A stretch of DNA of 64,000 bases from Bacillota bacterium (GTDB taxonomy: Bacteria; Bacillota; UBA4882; UBA8346). The notes beneath the pieces are model-generated. The model made no database searches and was not told the origin of the DNA. It saw only the letters and a list, made by a program, of their open reading frames with translations. The DNA is taken from contig JAFABB010000024.1 of the NCBI GenBank assembly GCA_023426245.1, positions 124,001 to 188,000 on the forward strand, in the 5' to 3' direction. Positions 34,819-43,900 of this stretch are shown here, piece by piece; the stretch's first letter is position 1; every line of letters begins with the position of its first letter. The translations under genes and the position numbers were made by a program.

Positions 34819-35730
34819 TTAAAGTCCTTTAAGTCGCTTCATATCTTCTCTGGGTGGTAAGCCAAACATTCGGGAGTACTCACGACTGAATTGGGTCGGA
34901 CTTTCATAACCAACCCGAAATGCGACCTCTGCAGCGTTCGCTGACTCGGATATTAATAGACGCCGGGCTTCCTGAAGCCTCAGCTGCTTTTGAAATTGAA
35001 TTGGACTCATAGCAGTTATTTCCTTAAAATGCCTATGAAATGATGGAACACTCATTTTGGCTACATCCGCTAGTTCCCCAATGCGAAAAGAATCCTGAAA
35101 ATGATGGAGGATGTGCTCAATCGCGTTTTTGATATGAAGGGTTGGACTCCCATCCGTTACGATTTGTTTTAATGAGTCGCCATGCTCGCCGTGCAATGTT
35201 TTGTATAATATTTCTTTTGTAAAGAGCGGGGCAAGGACGGGAATATCGGTAGGCTTATCCAGTAGACGAACAAGCCTCACGATGGCATCTAGCATGGAAC
35301 TATCTAATTTGGCAACATTCATGCCACGTTGTATTTTTCCCCTGGGGTTCACCTTGAACTCGTCAGCGCCTAACAGCTCCAAAATAAGGTTTGGAGTAAA
35401 CTCAATTTTACATGACAAGTTGGGGACTTCGGAGGATGCTTCCGGCACTTCGAAGATAATCGGTAAATCCATAGATGATACAAAGTAATTCCCTGGACCA
35501 TACCTAAAGCGTTCCCCACCAAGTATCACATCTTTTAAACCCTGAACGGCGATGCCGATCGAAGGGTTGTAGAGCCCATAGGGAGGCCCAGCCAGCGTAG
35601 AATAATGAGCAGTGGAATAACGAGAGAAACCAAGGCATGGAATTTCAGTAGGCCGATAGCCTTCCCTGTCGGTATGACGACTAATGAGTTCCGCAAGCTC
35701 TTTTTGCAAATGATTGATTGGGTTAAACAT
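34819..35730 (-). CDS. AraC-family transcriptional regulator, YqhC-like
   Basis: 303 residues: an N-terminal AraC_N/cupin domain (YNPSIGIAVQGLKDVILGGE, YGPGNYFVSSMDLPI) and a C-terminal double helix-turn-helix (AKMSVPSFHRHFKEITAMSP, FRVGYESPTQFSREYSRMFG). YqhC-type proteins respond to toxic aldehydes and activate adjacent aldo-keto reductase genes, which fits the neighbour downstream. The start ATG has TAGGAAA upstream. Confidence 0.88.
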   Translation of the reverse strand: MFNPINHLQKELAELISRHTDREGYRPTEIPCLGFSRYSTAHYSTLAGPPYGLYNPSIGIAVQGLKDVILGGERFRYGPGNYFVSSMDLPIIFEVPEASSEVPNLSCKIEFTPNLILELLGADEFKVNPRGKIQRGMNVAKLDSSMLDAIVRLVRLLDKPTDIPVLAPLFTKEILYKTLHGEHGDSLKQIVTDGSPTLHIKNAIEHILHHFQDSFRIGELADVAKMSVPSFHRHFKEITAMSPIQFQKQLRLQEARRLLISESANAAEVAFRVGYESPTQFSREYSRMFGLPPREDMKRLKGL

Positions 35731-36075
35731 AAAATTTTCCTATCACAATCTTTATTCCCCAAGTCCCAAATCTAATGCAAACGCAAACCTATATCTTTCA
35801 TTTCGTTCCACGGGTCTACACCTATAGATTTTCTGTTCCACCTTTTTTCATAACATCCCTTTTATTTTTTTGCGCCTCATTCCCCTCCTGCCCCTCATTT
35901 CCATTTCTAACTGGGCTTTTAACTTTCCCATTCCAAATTGAAATCCGGTTGCCCTACCCCATCAACCGGTATATCGCCACTACCTGGGGAAAAGAAAAAC
36001 TGAGGGGAATGAGGGGCAGGAGGTTTAAAAAAAATGAAGCCGCTTATTGCCTCGAAAGACTCAGAAATTTCGCAC
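35731..36075. other. Intergenic region with G/C-skewed inverted repeat
   Basis: A pyrimidine-rich stretch (35838-35910) and a purine-rich stretch (35995-36035) contain a 16-bp inverted repeat. Plus- and minus-strand open frames run through here into the tandem repeat, but no ribosome site supports a gene. Confidence 0.4.
35884..36023. repeat. 16-bp inverted repeat with G-runs
   Basis: CCTCCTGCCCCTCATT (35884-35899) and AATGAGGGGCAGGAGG (36008-36023) are exact reverse complements. Both arms extend into further GAGGGGAATGAG units, so a long hairpin or G-rich structures are possible. Confidence 0.5.
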
Positions 36076-36348
36076 ACATACTTGACTCTCGCGTATGCTT
36101 ACCCAACCCTCCGGTAGACATACCCAACCGTCGCGCACGCATACTTGGCTCTCGCGTATACATACGCAACCCTCCGGTAGACATACTCAACCGTTGCGCA
36201 GACATACTTGACTCCCGCGTATACATACGCAACCCTCCGGTAGACATACTCAACCGTTGCGCAGACATACTTGACTCTCGCGTATGCATACGCAACCCTC
36301 CGGTAGACATACTCAACCCTTATGTGAAAATATTCAACCTGTACATTT
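36076..36348. repeat. 21-bp tandem repeat array (12 units plus one degenerate)
   Basis: Twelve 21-bp units of the form ACATACnnnACnnnnnnGYA run from 36076 to 36327, with a degraded thirteenth to 36348. Three subtypes (ending GCGTA, CCGGTA, GCGCA) alternate, giving a 63-bp higher-order period. Twenty-one is a multiple of three, so all frames stay open: plus reads ILDSRVY-IRNPPVD-ILNRCAD heptads, minus reads VEYVYRR-VAYVYAR-VKYVCAT. Minus-strand GTG/TTG/ATG starts occur, but none has a convincing ribosome site, so coding is unproven. Confidence 0.8.
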
Positions 36349-36360
36349 TGGGTCTGTAAA

Positions 36361-36392
36361 AAAGGGAGCAAGACCCAAAGGATGCTCCCTTT
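36361..36392 (-). terminator. Terminator of gltX
   Basis: AAAGGGAGCA pairs with TGCTCCCTTT around a 12-base loop; six T follow on minus. Confidence 0.75.
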
Positions 36393-36445
36393 ACAAAACG
36401 AAAACCTATATACTTTGTCAGCTGCTATGAATAACTGGCCTCCCG

Positions 36446-37921
36446 TTATTTCAAAACCGCAACCGCATTGTGAATCCGTTTTAATACCCGGTCTTTTCCC
36501 AGCACATGCATGGTTTCAAAGATACCCGGCGTAGCGGTCCTCCCCGAAATGGCCACCCGGACCGGCATGAATACCTGTCCGTCGTAAATCCCCAACTCCA
36601 CAGCCACATTCCGCAGAGCGGCCTCCGTATCAGCCTCCTTAAACTCCGGAGATACTTCGGCAAGTGCTTTCGCCGCCCCTTCAAGCGATGTCAAAGTTTG
36701 CTCTTGGTCCATTTTTTTGGGAATCAAAAGCTCTTTGGTGAGTGTAGGGATATCCTCCTGTAAAAAATAATTGGTCATCTCCGCCACTTCCGGTACGGAC
36801 TTCAACCTTTCCCGGATCAGCGGGATAATCTGTTGCAAATATCGATAGCGTTCTTCCGGACAAGGATCGGGCAATAATCCGGCTTGCTGCAAATAAGGCA
36901 GGCAGCGGTGGGCCAAATCCTCCGTTGCCAAACTCCGGATATAAACGCCGTTGAACCAGTCCAGTTTCTCAAAAGACAAAGCCACCGGAGAAGCGTTTAT
37001 TCTTTCAATGGTGAATGCTTCCGCCGCTTCCTTCAATGAAAACATCTCTTGATCGGTGCCGGGGTTCCAGCCCAGTAACAATAAAAAGTTATTTAAAGCC
37101 TCCGGTAAAATCCCTTTTTCACGATATTCCCGGACACTGGTTGCGCCATGCCGTTTGCTGAGTTTGCCGCCGCCGGGAGCCATGAAAAGCGGCAAATGAG
37201 CAAATAGAGGCGGCTCCCAGCCAAAAGCCTGATACAATAGAATATGCCGCGGCGTACTGGGAATCCACTCTTCCCCCCGCATCACATGGGAAATCTTCAT
37301 CAAATGATCATCAATGACGTTGGCCAGGTGATAGGTGGGATAACCGTCGGACTTTAACAACACCAAGTCATCCAAAGTGGAGTTATCGAAATGAAGCTCG
37401 CCCCGAAGCAAATCCTTAACAACCGTATGCCCCTCCCGGGGAATTTTAAAGCGGATAACCGATTTCAAACCGGCCGCTTCCTTTTCCTGTCTTTCGGCTT
37501 CGGATAAGCTCAGGCAAAAACGATCATACCCGAGGGCTACCTTTTTCTCTTCCTGTTCTTTGCGGAGGTTTTCCAAACGTTCCGATGTACAATAGCAACG
37601 GTAAGCCTTTCCTTCGTCCACCAGTTGTTGGGCATATTTTTGATAAAGTTCCAGCCGTTCGGATTGTAAATAAGAGCCGTAATCGCCGCCGACTTCCGGT
37701 CCCTCATCCCAATCGATTCCCAGCCAACGCAAAGACGCCATAATATCGGTCAAGGCATCCGGCACGTAACGGTTACGGTCGGTATCCTCAATCCGTAATA
37801 TGAATTTTCCGCCATAATGTTTGGCGATGAGCCAATTATAAAGGGCAGTCCTGGCTCCGCCAATATGTAAATATCCAGTGGGACTTGGGGCAAATCTCAC
37901 GCGTACTTCGGTATCACTCAA
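36446..37921 (-). CDS. gltX: Glutamate--tRNA ligase
   Basis: Class I aminoacyl-tRNA synthetase of about 491 residues; charges tRNA-Glu, and in many Firmicutes also tRNA-Gln as a transamidation precursor. Signature motifs: VRVRFAPSPTGYLHIGGART at the N-terminus and KLSKRHGATS (KMSKS-type loop). The TTG at 37921 lies eight bases after AGGAG; the GTG three codons upstream touches the ribosome site and is less likely. It has a near-consensus promoter about 90 bases upstream and its own terminator. No T-box is apparent in the short leader. Both cognate tRNA genes lie 3.4 kb away on the same strand. Confidence 0.95.
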   Translation of the reverse strand: MSDTEVRVRFAPSPTGYLHIGGARTALYNWLIAKHYGGKFILRIEDTDRNRYVPDALTDIMASLRWLGIDWDEGPEVGGDYGSYLQSERLELYQKYAQQLVDEGKAYRCYCTSERLENLRKEQEEKKVALGYDRFCLSLSEAERQEKEAAGLKSVIRFKIPREGHTVVKDLLRGELHFDNSTLDDLVLLKSDGYPTYHLANVIDDHLMKISHVMRGEEWIPSTPRHILLYQAFGWEPPLFAHLPLFMAPGGGKLSKRHGATSVREYREKGILPEALNNFLLLLGWNPGTDQEMFSLKEAAEAFTIERINASPVALSFEKLDWFNGVYIRSLATEDLAHRCLPYLQQAGLLPDPCPEERYRYLQQIIPLIRERLKSVPEVAEMTNYFLQEDIPTLTKELLIPKKMDQEQTLTSLEGAAKALAEVSPEFKEADTEAALRNVAVELGIYDGQVFMPVRVAISGRTATPGIFETMHVLGKDRVLKRIHNAVAVLK

Positions 37922-38010
37922 TTTTTTCACTCCTGGAAAGATTATTGAACCAAACGGAAGTTGGGGAAAACTCTCCTATCAAGCCCGATAATCGTTTAGT
38001 TCGCTTTCTT

Positions 38011-38039
38011 ATCATAATGCGCAGAAGGGGTCAAGTCAA
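38011..38039 (-). promoter_or_regulatory. Sigma-A promoter of gltX
   Basis: TTGACT (38039-38034), 17-base spacer, TATGAT (38016-38011). Confidence 0.75.
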
Positions 38040-38145
38040 TATGTTGGGTTAAATTTAATCATCGAAGGCTCGGCAAGAAGTGACAAATTTAGCGATTCCA
38101 TCTTGTCTTCATATATTTTTTCTTTCTTTGGCCCGCCCCTATGGC

Positions 38146-38382
38146 TTACTCGCGAAGCCGCTGGAGTTTCAAACCCTGATTGTTTTTTGAAAAAACCTCA
38201 ATGTCTTCTCTTTTCAGCCATCCGGCTTTCGTCCAAAACCGTTTCCCCAAATCATTATCGTCAAAAACAAACAAATGGCATTTTTCGATTCCTTCTTCTT
38301 TAAGCCTTTGGAGACTTTTCGATACTAATTCCTTGGCAACTCCCCGGGAGCGATATTCCGGGGTTAGCGCAAGATGATAAAT
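38146..38382 (-). pseudogene. 5'-truncated GNAT acetyltransferase
   Basis: The minus frame reads IYHLALTPEYRSRGVAKELV, SKSLQRLKEEGIEKCHLFVF and FWTKAGWLKREDIEVFSKNN to a TAA at 38146. This is the C-terminal half of a GNAT domain (acetyl-CoA loop RSRGVAKEL), with no N-terminal part and no start. It begins about 20 bases after the stop of the intact GNAT gene, which is not a close relative. Confidence 0.65.
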
Positions 38383-38403
38383 CTATCCTTTATTCTTTTT
38401 TCA

Positions 38404-38892
38404 TCAAAGTATTTTCATTTCATAAAGAGCATAATCCCTTTCTCCTACAGTTTTTTTACCGACTTGAACAAACCCTAAACCCTCATATAAGGAACAAAGT
38501 TTATATCGATTCCAGCCAGTGTCCAGTCGTAAATAACGGATTCCTTTTTTCTTACATTCTTCCATTGCCAAAGTTATCATCCATTGGGATAATCCTTTTC
38601 CCGAGTACTTTCTCCTTACGCATAGCTTATGGATAAACCCGGATTCTCCCCTTTCAATCCGGGGCCAAAACAAGGGGTCGTACCATTGTACTATCATGGC
38701 CGCGGCATTTTCATGACCGACTTTCCCGACCCAGAAATTTTCCCTGTCGATTCCTTGAAGCAATTTTTCTTTGGACAACTCATCCATCGTCCACATATTT
38801 TTGCCGGTATCTTCACACCACCTGGCAACCTCGTTCATAACAGCAATTGCGTTATCAATATCGCCTTTCATAACCTTAAAGTTATTCATCAC
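38404..38892 (-). CDS. GNAT family N-acetyltransferase
   Basis: About 162 residues transferring an acetyl group from acetyl-CoA to an unknown amine. GNAT signature: HKLCVRRKYSGKGLSQWMIT (motif A, R-x-x-S/G-x-G), then RYLRLDTGWNRYKLCSLYEG and LGFVQVGKK. GTG 38892 lies seven bases after GGAGA; ATG 38889 follows at once, and an ATG at 38955 lies inside the upstream gene without a site. It is the last gene downstream of the polyketide cluster and may tailor its product or be unrelated. Confidence 0.75.
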   Translation of the reverse strand: MMNNFKVMKGDIDNAIAVMNEVARWCEDTGKNMWTMDELSKEKLLQGIDRENFWVGKVGHENAAAMIVQWYDPLFWPRIERGESGFIHKLCVRRKYSGKGLSQWMITLAMEECKKKGIRYLRLDTGWNRYKLCSLYEGLGFVQVGKKTVGERDYALYEMKIL

Positions 38893-38938
38893 CGGTTTAT
38901 CTCCAGAGAAGATCGCTGAATTTTTATAAATCAATGGA

Positions 38939-40000
38939 TCAAGATTTTTTTGCATCGGTTACAAGCTTTCCCCAAAATGTGGGGGACATTTGATTTAAAA
39001 ATACCCATTGTCTTTTGATATGTTCGATTTCAAGGGTCATTCCATTTTTATAAAACTCCAGAATTTCCTGTTCGTTCAAATCAGGATGGCTCGCATAACC
39101 ATTAATAACTGCTTTAGAAAGAGCGATACCACTGGCGATAGCGCTTGATATGCCTTCCCCCATAGGATTGATAAGTCCAGCTGCTTCTCCCGCAAAAAAC
39201 ACCCTGCCTTTACTCAGTACTGTTTTGAAATCAGGAATGATTATCGGCAACGTCCAGAATTCTTCGGAAATTTTTTCTTTCAACCGTAAATTGTACTCAT
39301 TCCCTAAATATTCAATCAATCGATTCAAATACTCTTTGGCATGACTTGCTTTTTTTACTCCAACCCCCAATATCAACAAATCATCCTTCATATTGACCCA
39401 AGCATCATACTCTGACAATTCAGGGCTCAAAAATGCATAGAAGTAACGTGAATCAAAATTCCCAGTTCCATGATAAAATGCCTGGTAGGTAACAATATAA
39501 TTTGATTCAGTCGTTTTCAACTTTTTTCTGGAGATTCCATTGACTCCATCACAGGCTATGATCAATCTTCCATCGATAGTATCATCCGCATCATTTCGTT
39601 TAACTTTTAAGGATACATATTCATTTTGTTCAATAAAGTCTACAACCGAAGCTGATTCAAGCAATTCGGCTCCATGAAGACGGGCCTGATCTGCCAGCCA
39701 GTAATCAAATTTATCTCTCCATATATTCAAACCTTCATCTTCGAATATAAATTCTTTTCCTATTTCATTTGTAATGATGATTCCTCGGGTCTTTTGGGGA
39801 CTACAGGTTACATAATCCGGTATTTTACCAAAGTTTTTTTCAACGAGCATTTTAGATTTTTTTATAAGTACACCCGAGCACGATTTATTACGGGGCAATT
39901 TATGTTTATCAATGACAAGGGTTTTGAATCCATTTTCGGCCAAATTTTTAGCCGTAATACTGCCTGATGGACCCGTTCCTATGACAATTGCATCATACAT
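38939..40000 (-). CDS. Geranylgeranyl-reductase-like FAD-dependent oxidoreductase
   Basis: 353 residues of the digeranylgeranylglycerophospholipid/geranylgeranyl reductase group: dinucleotide-binding DAIVIGTGPSGSITAKNLAE, CSGVLIKK, IIACDGVNGISRKKL and the FAD motif VFFAGEAAGLINPMGEGIS. These flavoproteins saturate isolated C=C bonds in lipids or halogenate and hydroxylate. The ATG at 40000 has GAGGATAA upstream. It lies 50 bases after the 2-oxoacid-type acyltransferase and downstream of the reductase-less polyketide synthase, so it might supply the missing enoyl or polyene reduction; this is inference. Confidence 0.8.
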   Translation of the reverse strand: MYDAIVIGTGPSGSITAKNLAENGFKTLVIDKHKLPRNKSCSGVLIKKSKMLVEKNFGKIPDYVTCSPQKTRGIIITNEIGKEFIFEDEGLNIWRDKFDYWLADQARLHGAELLESASVVDFIEQNEYVSLKVKRNDADDTIDGRLIIACDGVNGISRKKLKTTESNYIVTYQAFYHGTGNFDSRYFYAFLSPELSEYDAWVNMKDDLLILGVGVKKASHAKEYLNRLIEYLGNEYNLRLKEKISEEFWTLPIIIPDFKTVLSKGRVFFAGEAAGLINPMGEGISSAIASGIALSKAVINGYASHPDLNEQEILEFYKNGMTLEIEHIKRQWVFLNQMSPTFWGKLVTDAKKS

Positions 40001-40050
40001 GGTTATCCTCTTTTCAATATTTGTGTATATCACAGATATCATTTTAGTCT

Positions 40051-40869
40051 TTATGAATATATTGATAAACCATATCCGCTTTCGACCAATTCCGTAAGCC
40101 TTGAAACAAACCGGGCGGCCGGAGCGCCATCCACAACATCATGATCAATAAGGATGGTCATATGGAGATATTCCCGGATCGCAATTTGATCCTTAACCAC
40201 ACCCGGCTTCTTGACAATGGACCCTAAAGCGAAACAAACCGGAAGAATACTGACCGGGATGACCCACCCTCTGACATGGCCCATCATTCCGACAGAAGTT
40301 ACCACAACCGTTCCGGACATTTTTTTCATTACAAAAGGATTGGTTAGGATGAATTTTTTCCAAATCATAACTCTGATAAATTGAGGCAAGGCAACGTAGA
40401 ATTTCATGGCCCACTTATATTGATTTTCACCCAGTACATAATCTTGCTCATTTTTTACTTCTTGCTCTTTCGCTTGTTTAATTTCCCGATGAATTTCGGG
40501 TAAGGTTTTTTGGTTCACTTTCCGGATCACCAGTGGGAGAGGAACTTTCTCTCCCCTGATTTCTTTTTCAATGATCACCGAGATATCAACATCGTCGAAA
40601 AGAATCAGTTTATTCCTGCCTTTTCGAATGGCATGGACGGTTTTATGTTCATCAATCGCCTGACTGATACATTTTAGGATCCAAGCCGTAAAGGAAAGGT
40701 CGGCTTTCTTTTGGTTGCGGTATTTTTTGATCAATTCCCGGGATTCGGTTACATCCAGCTCAATAAGGGCTTTGATATGGTGTTTTCTTAACCCAAGAAA
40801 ACCGGCGTCGAAAGTCGCTTGCCTGCTGGACGGAAATTCTTTCACTTCATATTGAATTTTTTCCCTCAC
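40051..40869 (-). CDS. Stand-alone 2-oxoacid dehydrogenase-type acyltransferase domain
   Basis: 272 residues covering only the catalytic (CAT-like) domain of E2 acyltransferases. The hallmark His243 and Asp247 are in ILIDHDVVDGAPAARFVSRL, and GTVVVTSVGMMGHVRGWVIP corresponds to the usual G-T-F-T-I-S/T-N segment. Lipoyl and peripheral-subunit-binding domains are absent, so it cannot serve a normal dehydrogenase complex. GTG start with AAAGGAG nine bases upstream. It lies 71 bases after the polyketide synthase; an acyl transfer or product-release role is plausible but unproven. Confidence 0.8.
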   Translation of the reverse strand: MREKIQYEVKEFPSSRQATFDAGFLGLRKHHIKALIELDVTESRELIKKYRNQKKADLSFTAWILKCISQAIDEHKTVHAIRKGRNKLILFDDVDISVIIEKEIRGEKVPLPLVIRKVNQKTLPEIHREIKQAKEQEVKNEQDYVLGENQYKWAMKFYVALPQFIRVMIWKKFILTNPFVMKKMSGTVVVTSVGMMGHVRGWVIPVSILPVCFALGSIVKKPGVVKDQIAIREYLHMTILIDHDVVDGAPAARFVSRLTELVESGYGLSIYS

Positions 40870-40940
40870 GGATCTGCTCTCCTTTAAAGGCGGCTGAAAA
40901 GCCTAATCTTACCCTATAAGTTGGCCGCGGTGATGTCAGT

Positions 40941-43900
40941 TTACTCATTCTCAATTTCCAGCAGAGAGAGCAACCTGTCGCGATGGGCTTCGAGAAAGTA
41001 TCCGGTTAAATCTTTGAGGGTTTGGTATTCATAAAATAAGGTTTGCGACAGTGTACCAAAGATTTTCTCCAGTCTCACGTTGAGTTCCAGCATCATAACG
41101 GAGTCGATTCCGTATTCCTCGAAGGGAGCATCCGCCGGGATCCGCCCGGCCGGGAGATTGATGGCCTTTGAAATCAGATTTTTCAGGTAGTTCTCCGTTT
41201 TTTCCCGGAGCGCATCTCCTCCCTTACCCAAAACCCCCAAGCCCGCTTTATTTTTTCCTTTTGAATCGGCCGGTGCGTTTTCAGTAGCCGTTGTCCCTGG
41301 GGTCAACCTGTGCTTGAGCCGTTCCAAACGGCCCTCCAACACCATCATCCTACTTTTTCCGGAGGAAAATCCCTCATATAAAGCCTGGATGCCTGCAGAA
41401 CTTTCCATCGCCACCATTCCGGTATTTTCCATCATCATTTTCGCGGTTTCCGCTTCCATGTGCATTCCGCCATCCTTCCATAACGGCCAGTTCACCGAGA
41501 GCGTCCATCCCTGTCGCTGTCCGGACTCAACCAACCGGTTCCGGTATTCCGCATAAGCATCCATAAAAGCATTGGCCATCGAATAATCAGCCTGTCCCGC
41601 ATTACCCAAAGATCCCGCGATCGAGGAAAAAAGAATCACCAAGTCAAGCTGTAAATCCCGGCTCGCCTGATCAATATTTACCAGCCCCGCCACTTTCGGG
41701 GCCAATACCTCTTCAACTTCGCCCGGACTCTTTTTAATGATGTAATTATCCTTGATTACGCCGGCGCTATGGATGATCCCATCGAGTCCTTTAAACTCCT
41801 CCCGGATACTCCGGATTAATCCGTTAACAGCTTCCCTGTTGCTAACATCGACGGACTTGTACACTACTTTGGCTCCCAGAGCTTCCAATTTTTGAATCCG
41901 ATTTTGCTTTTCGGCAGACAGCGGGGAACGTCCGGTCAGGATTAAGTTGACATTCTTCGCTTGATCAGCTATCTCACGGGCAAATATCATTCCCAAACCT
42001 CCGGCGCCACCCGTGATCAGATAAATGCCGCGATCTTTCCAAGGCATCGTCCCTTTTTCGTGAGATTTCTCCATTTCATTCCATTCCAAAACATAGCGCT
42101 GTCCTTGGCAATAACCGATTTGGCCATCATCAGGGATGCAGCTGTTTTCCCGTAATGTTTCAATGATTTTTAGCGGATCTTCGATTGCGATCACCTGACC
42201 CACGAATTTCGGATTTTCAATCCCGGCGGTCTTTAAAAGCCCGGCTAGCCCCTGGAATATTTCCCCTTCTCCCCAGTGGGGCACTACGATTTGCACCAGT
42301 ACTTTTCCAGTCTGGCGGTGGGATAGCTCTCTTTGTATTTCTTCCAATGCCTGACAAGCATAACTCTGGAACCGCTTTTCGATCTCCGGCCGCTCGGACT
42401 GGAAATGTATGCAGCGTACCTCGGGCATTTCCCCGGCAATCCTGTTCTCGGCCCCCACAGGCATTTCACAAAGTATCACCAGGTGCCGGCTATAATCAGG
42501 GAAAATAATTTCCGGAGGAAGAAGATTGTTTCGTTCCCTCCATACGGGCTCAAGCATGAGTGTCCCCATGGTCTCCGCCAAACCCGCTTTTTCTTCCGCT
42601 GCCTTAAATGAAACTCCTTTCATTCTTACCCGAATCATTCCTTGATCGTCACAAAGATCAATGTCGATTTGTTGTGTCTCGCCCTCTATTGGCTGGTCTT
42701 CCCGGATTCGGAGATACGCCCACATGGAAGAAGTTGATTTATCAATAATTTCCAACTCCTCCATCGCAAAAGGCAGGGCCAATTTGGGATCATCAAAACC
42801 CTCAAGTCCGATGAATGCCTGTAAGGCTGAATCCATTATACTGGGGTGCAAAAAATATTGGTCCTTGGTGGTGGATAGGAATTCAGGCAAAGATAACTGC
42901 GCCAGAATTTTTCCCTTTCCAATATATAGCTCTTTTATCCCTTGATGCCCCGGCCCGTAAAGGATTCCCGCCTTCTTAAAGGCTTCATACACTTCAGTTG
43001 GAAAAAGAACGGTTTGGTTGCACCCGGCCTTCACCGATGAAAGATCCAAAGTTGGAATGTCAGTCTTGGAACATAGCTCGGCACGGCCCCGGCTATCCAC
43101 GGATGGATTGTTGGGGGAATTCCCTGTTTCGCAGGATACTTCATAAGCTATCTCACCGTTACTCTCCGGGAACAATCCGATGTTCACCCGGACCGGTTGT
43201 TCCCCTACGCGAATGAAGCGGGTCCAAACGATGTTTTTAAGCCGGATAGTCGTCCTGCTTTCTTCCATGCCGCCGACTGCTTGTATCACTGCGGCTCTGG
43301 CCATCTCCAAATAAGCGACCCCCGGTAATATCCGTTCTCCCTTCACCCGATGATCCGTTAGGAAAAACTCCCGGCCGTTAAAAATGGAACTAAACCGCAA
43401 TCCGGATAAGTTGGAGGTATTTTGCTGTAACAAAGGATGAATGAAAGTCAAGGCATTCGTAGGAATTGCCTCTTGAATCGGGTTTCTATTTTCCGGCAGC
43501 CAATATCGCTCCTTGGCAAAGGAATAAGTCGGTAAATGGATACGATGAGGTTTTATTTCCCCATATAGCAAATTCCAATCCACCGCTCCCCCTTGACTCC
43601 AGTGCTGAGCCACCTTACCCAGACCCCGCTCTCCTTGGGCAACCCACTTTCGAATCAGTTCCCGAGTTTCTTCGCCGCTCTCAGAAGACTCCGGATTTTG
43701 TTGCTTCATATACCCTTGCCAGCAATTGCCGATGGGCTCCTTCCCCTGCTCAAAATCAGTCATTTTCTGAAGCAATTCCGGAATTCCATTGATCACAAAG
43801 ACTATCCGTTCTTCCATTGCGGCCCGGCCTGTTTGAAGCGTATAGGCCGCCTTTAATAAATCAACTTCCGACTGGCGGAGAAACGCCTGCAATTTTTGAA

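Noticed and set aside
36076..36348. CRISPR array
   Set aside because: Units are contiguous 21-bp repeats without unique spacers, and no cas genes are nearby.
35775..36359. 195-codon plus frame running through the 21-bp repeats
   Set aside because: The N-terminal part is an artefact of pyrimidine-rich DNA (Phe/Ser/Pro-rich), and the start has no ribosome site; the repeat keeps all frames open, so openness is not evidence.
37922..38010. T-box leader in front of gltX
   Set aside because: The leader is under 90 bases and shows neither the specifier stem nor the conserved T-box sequence.
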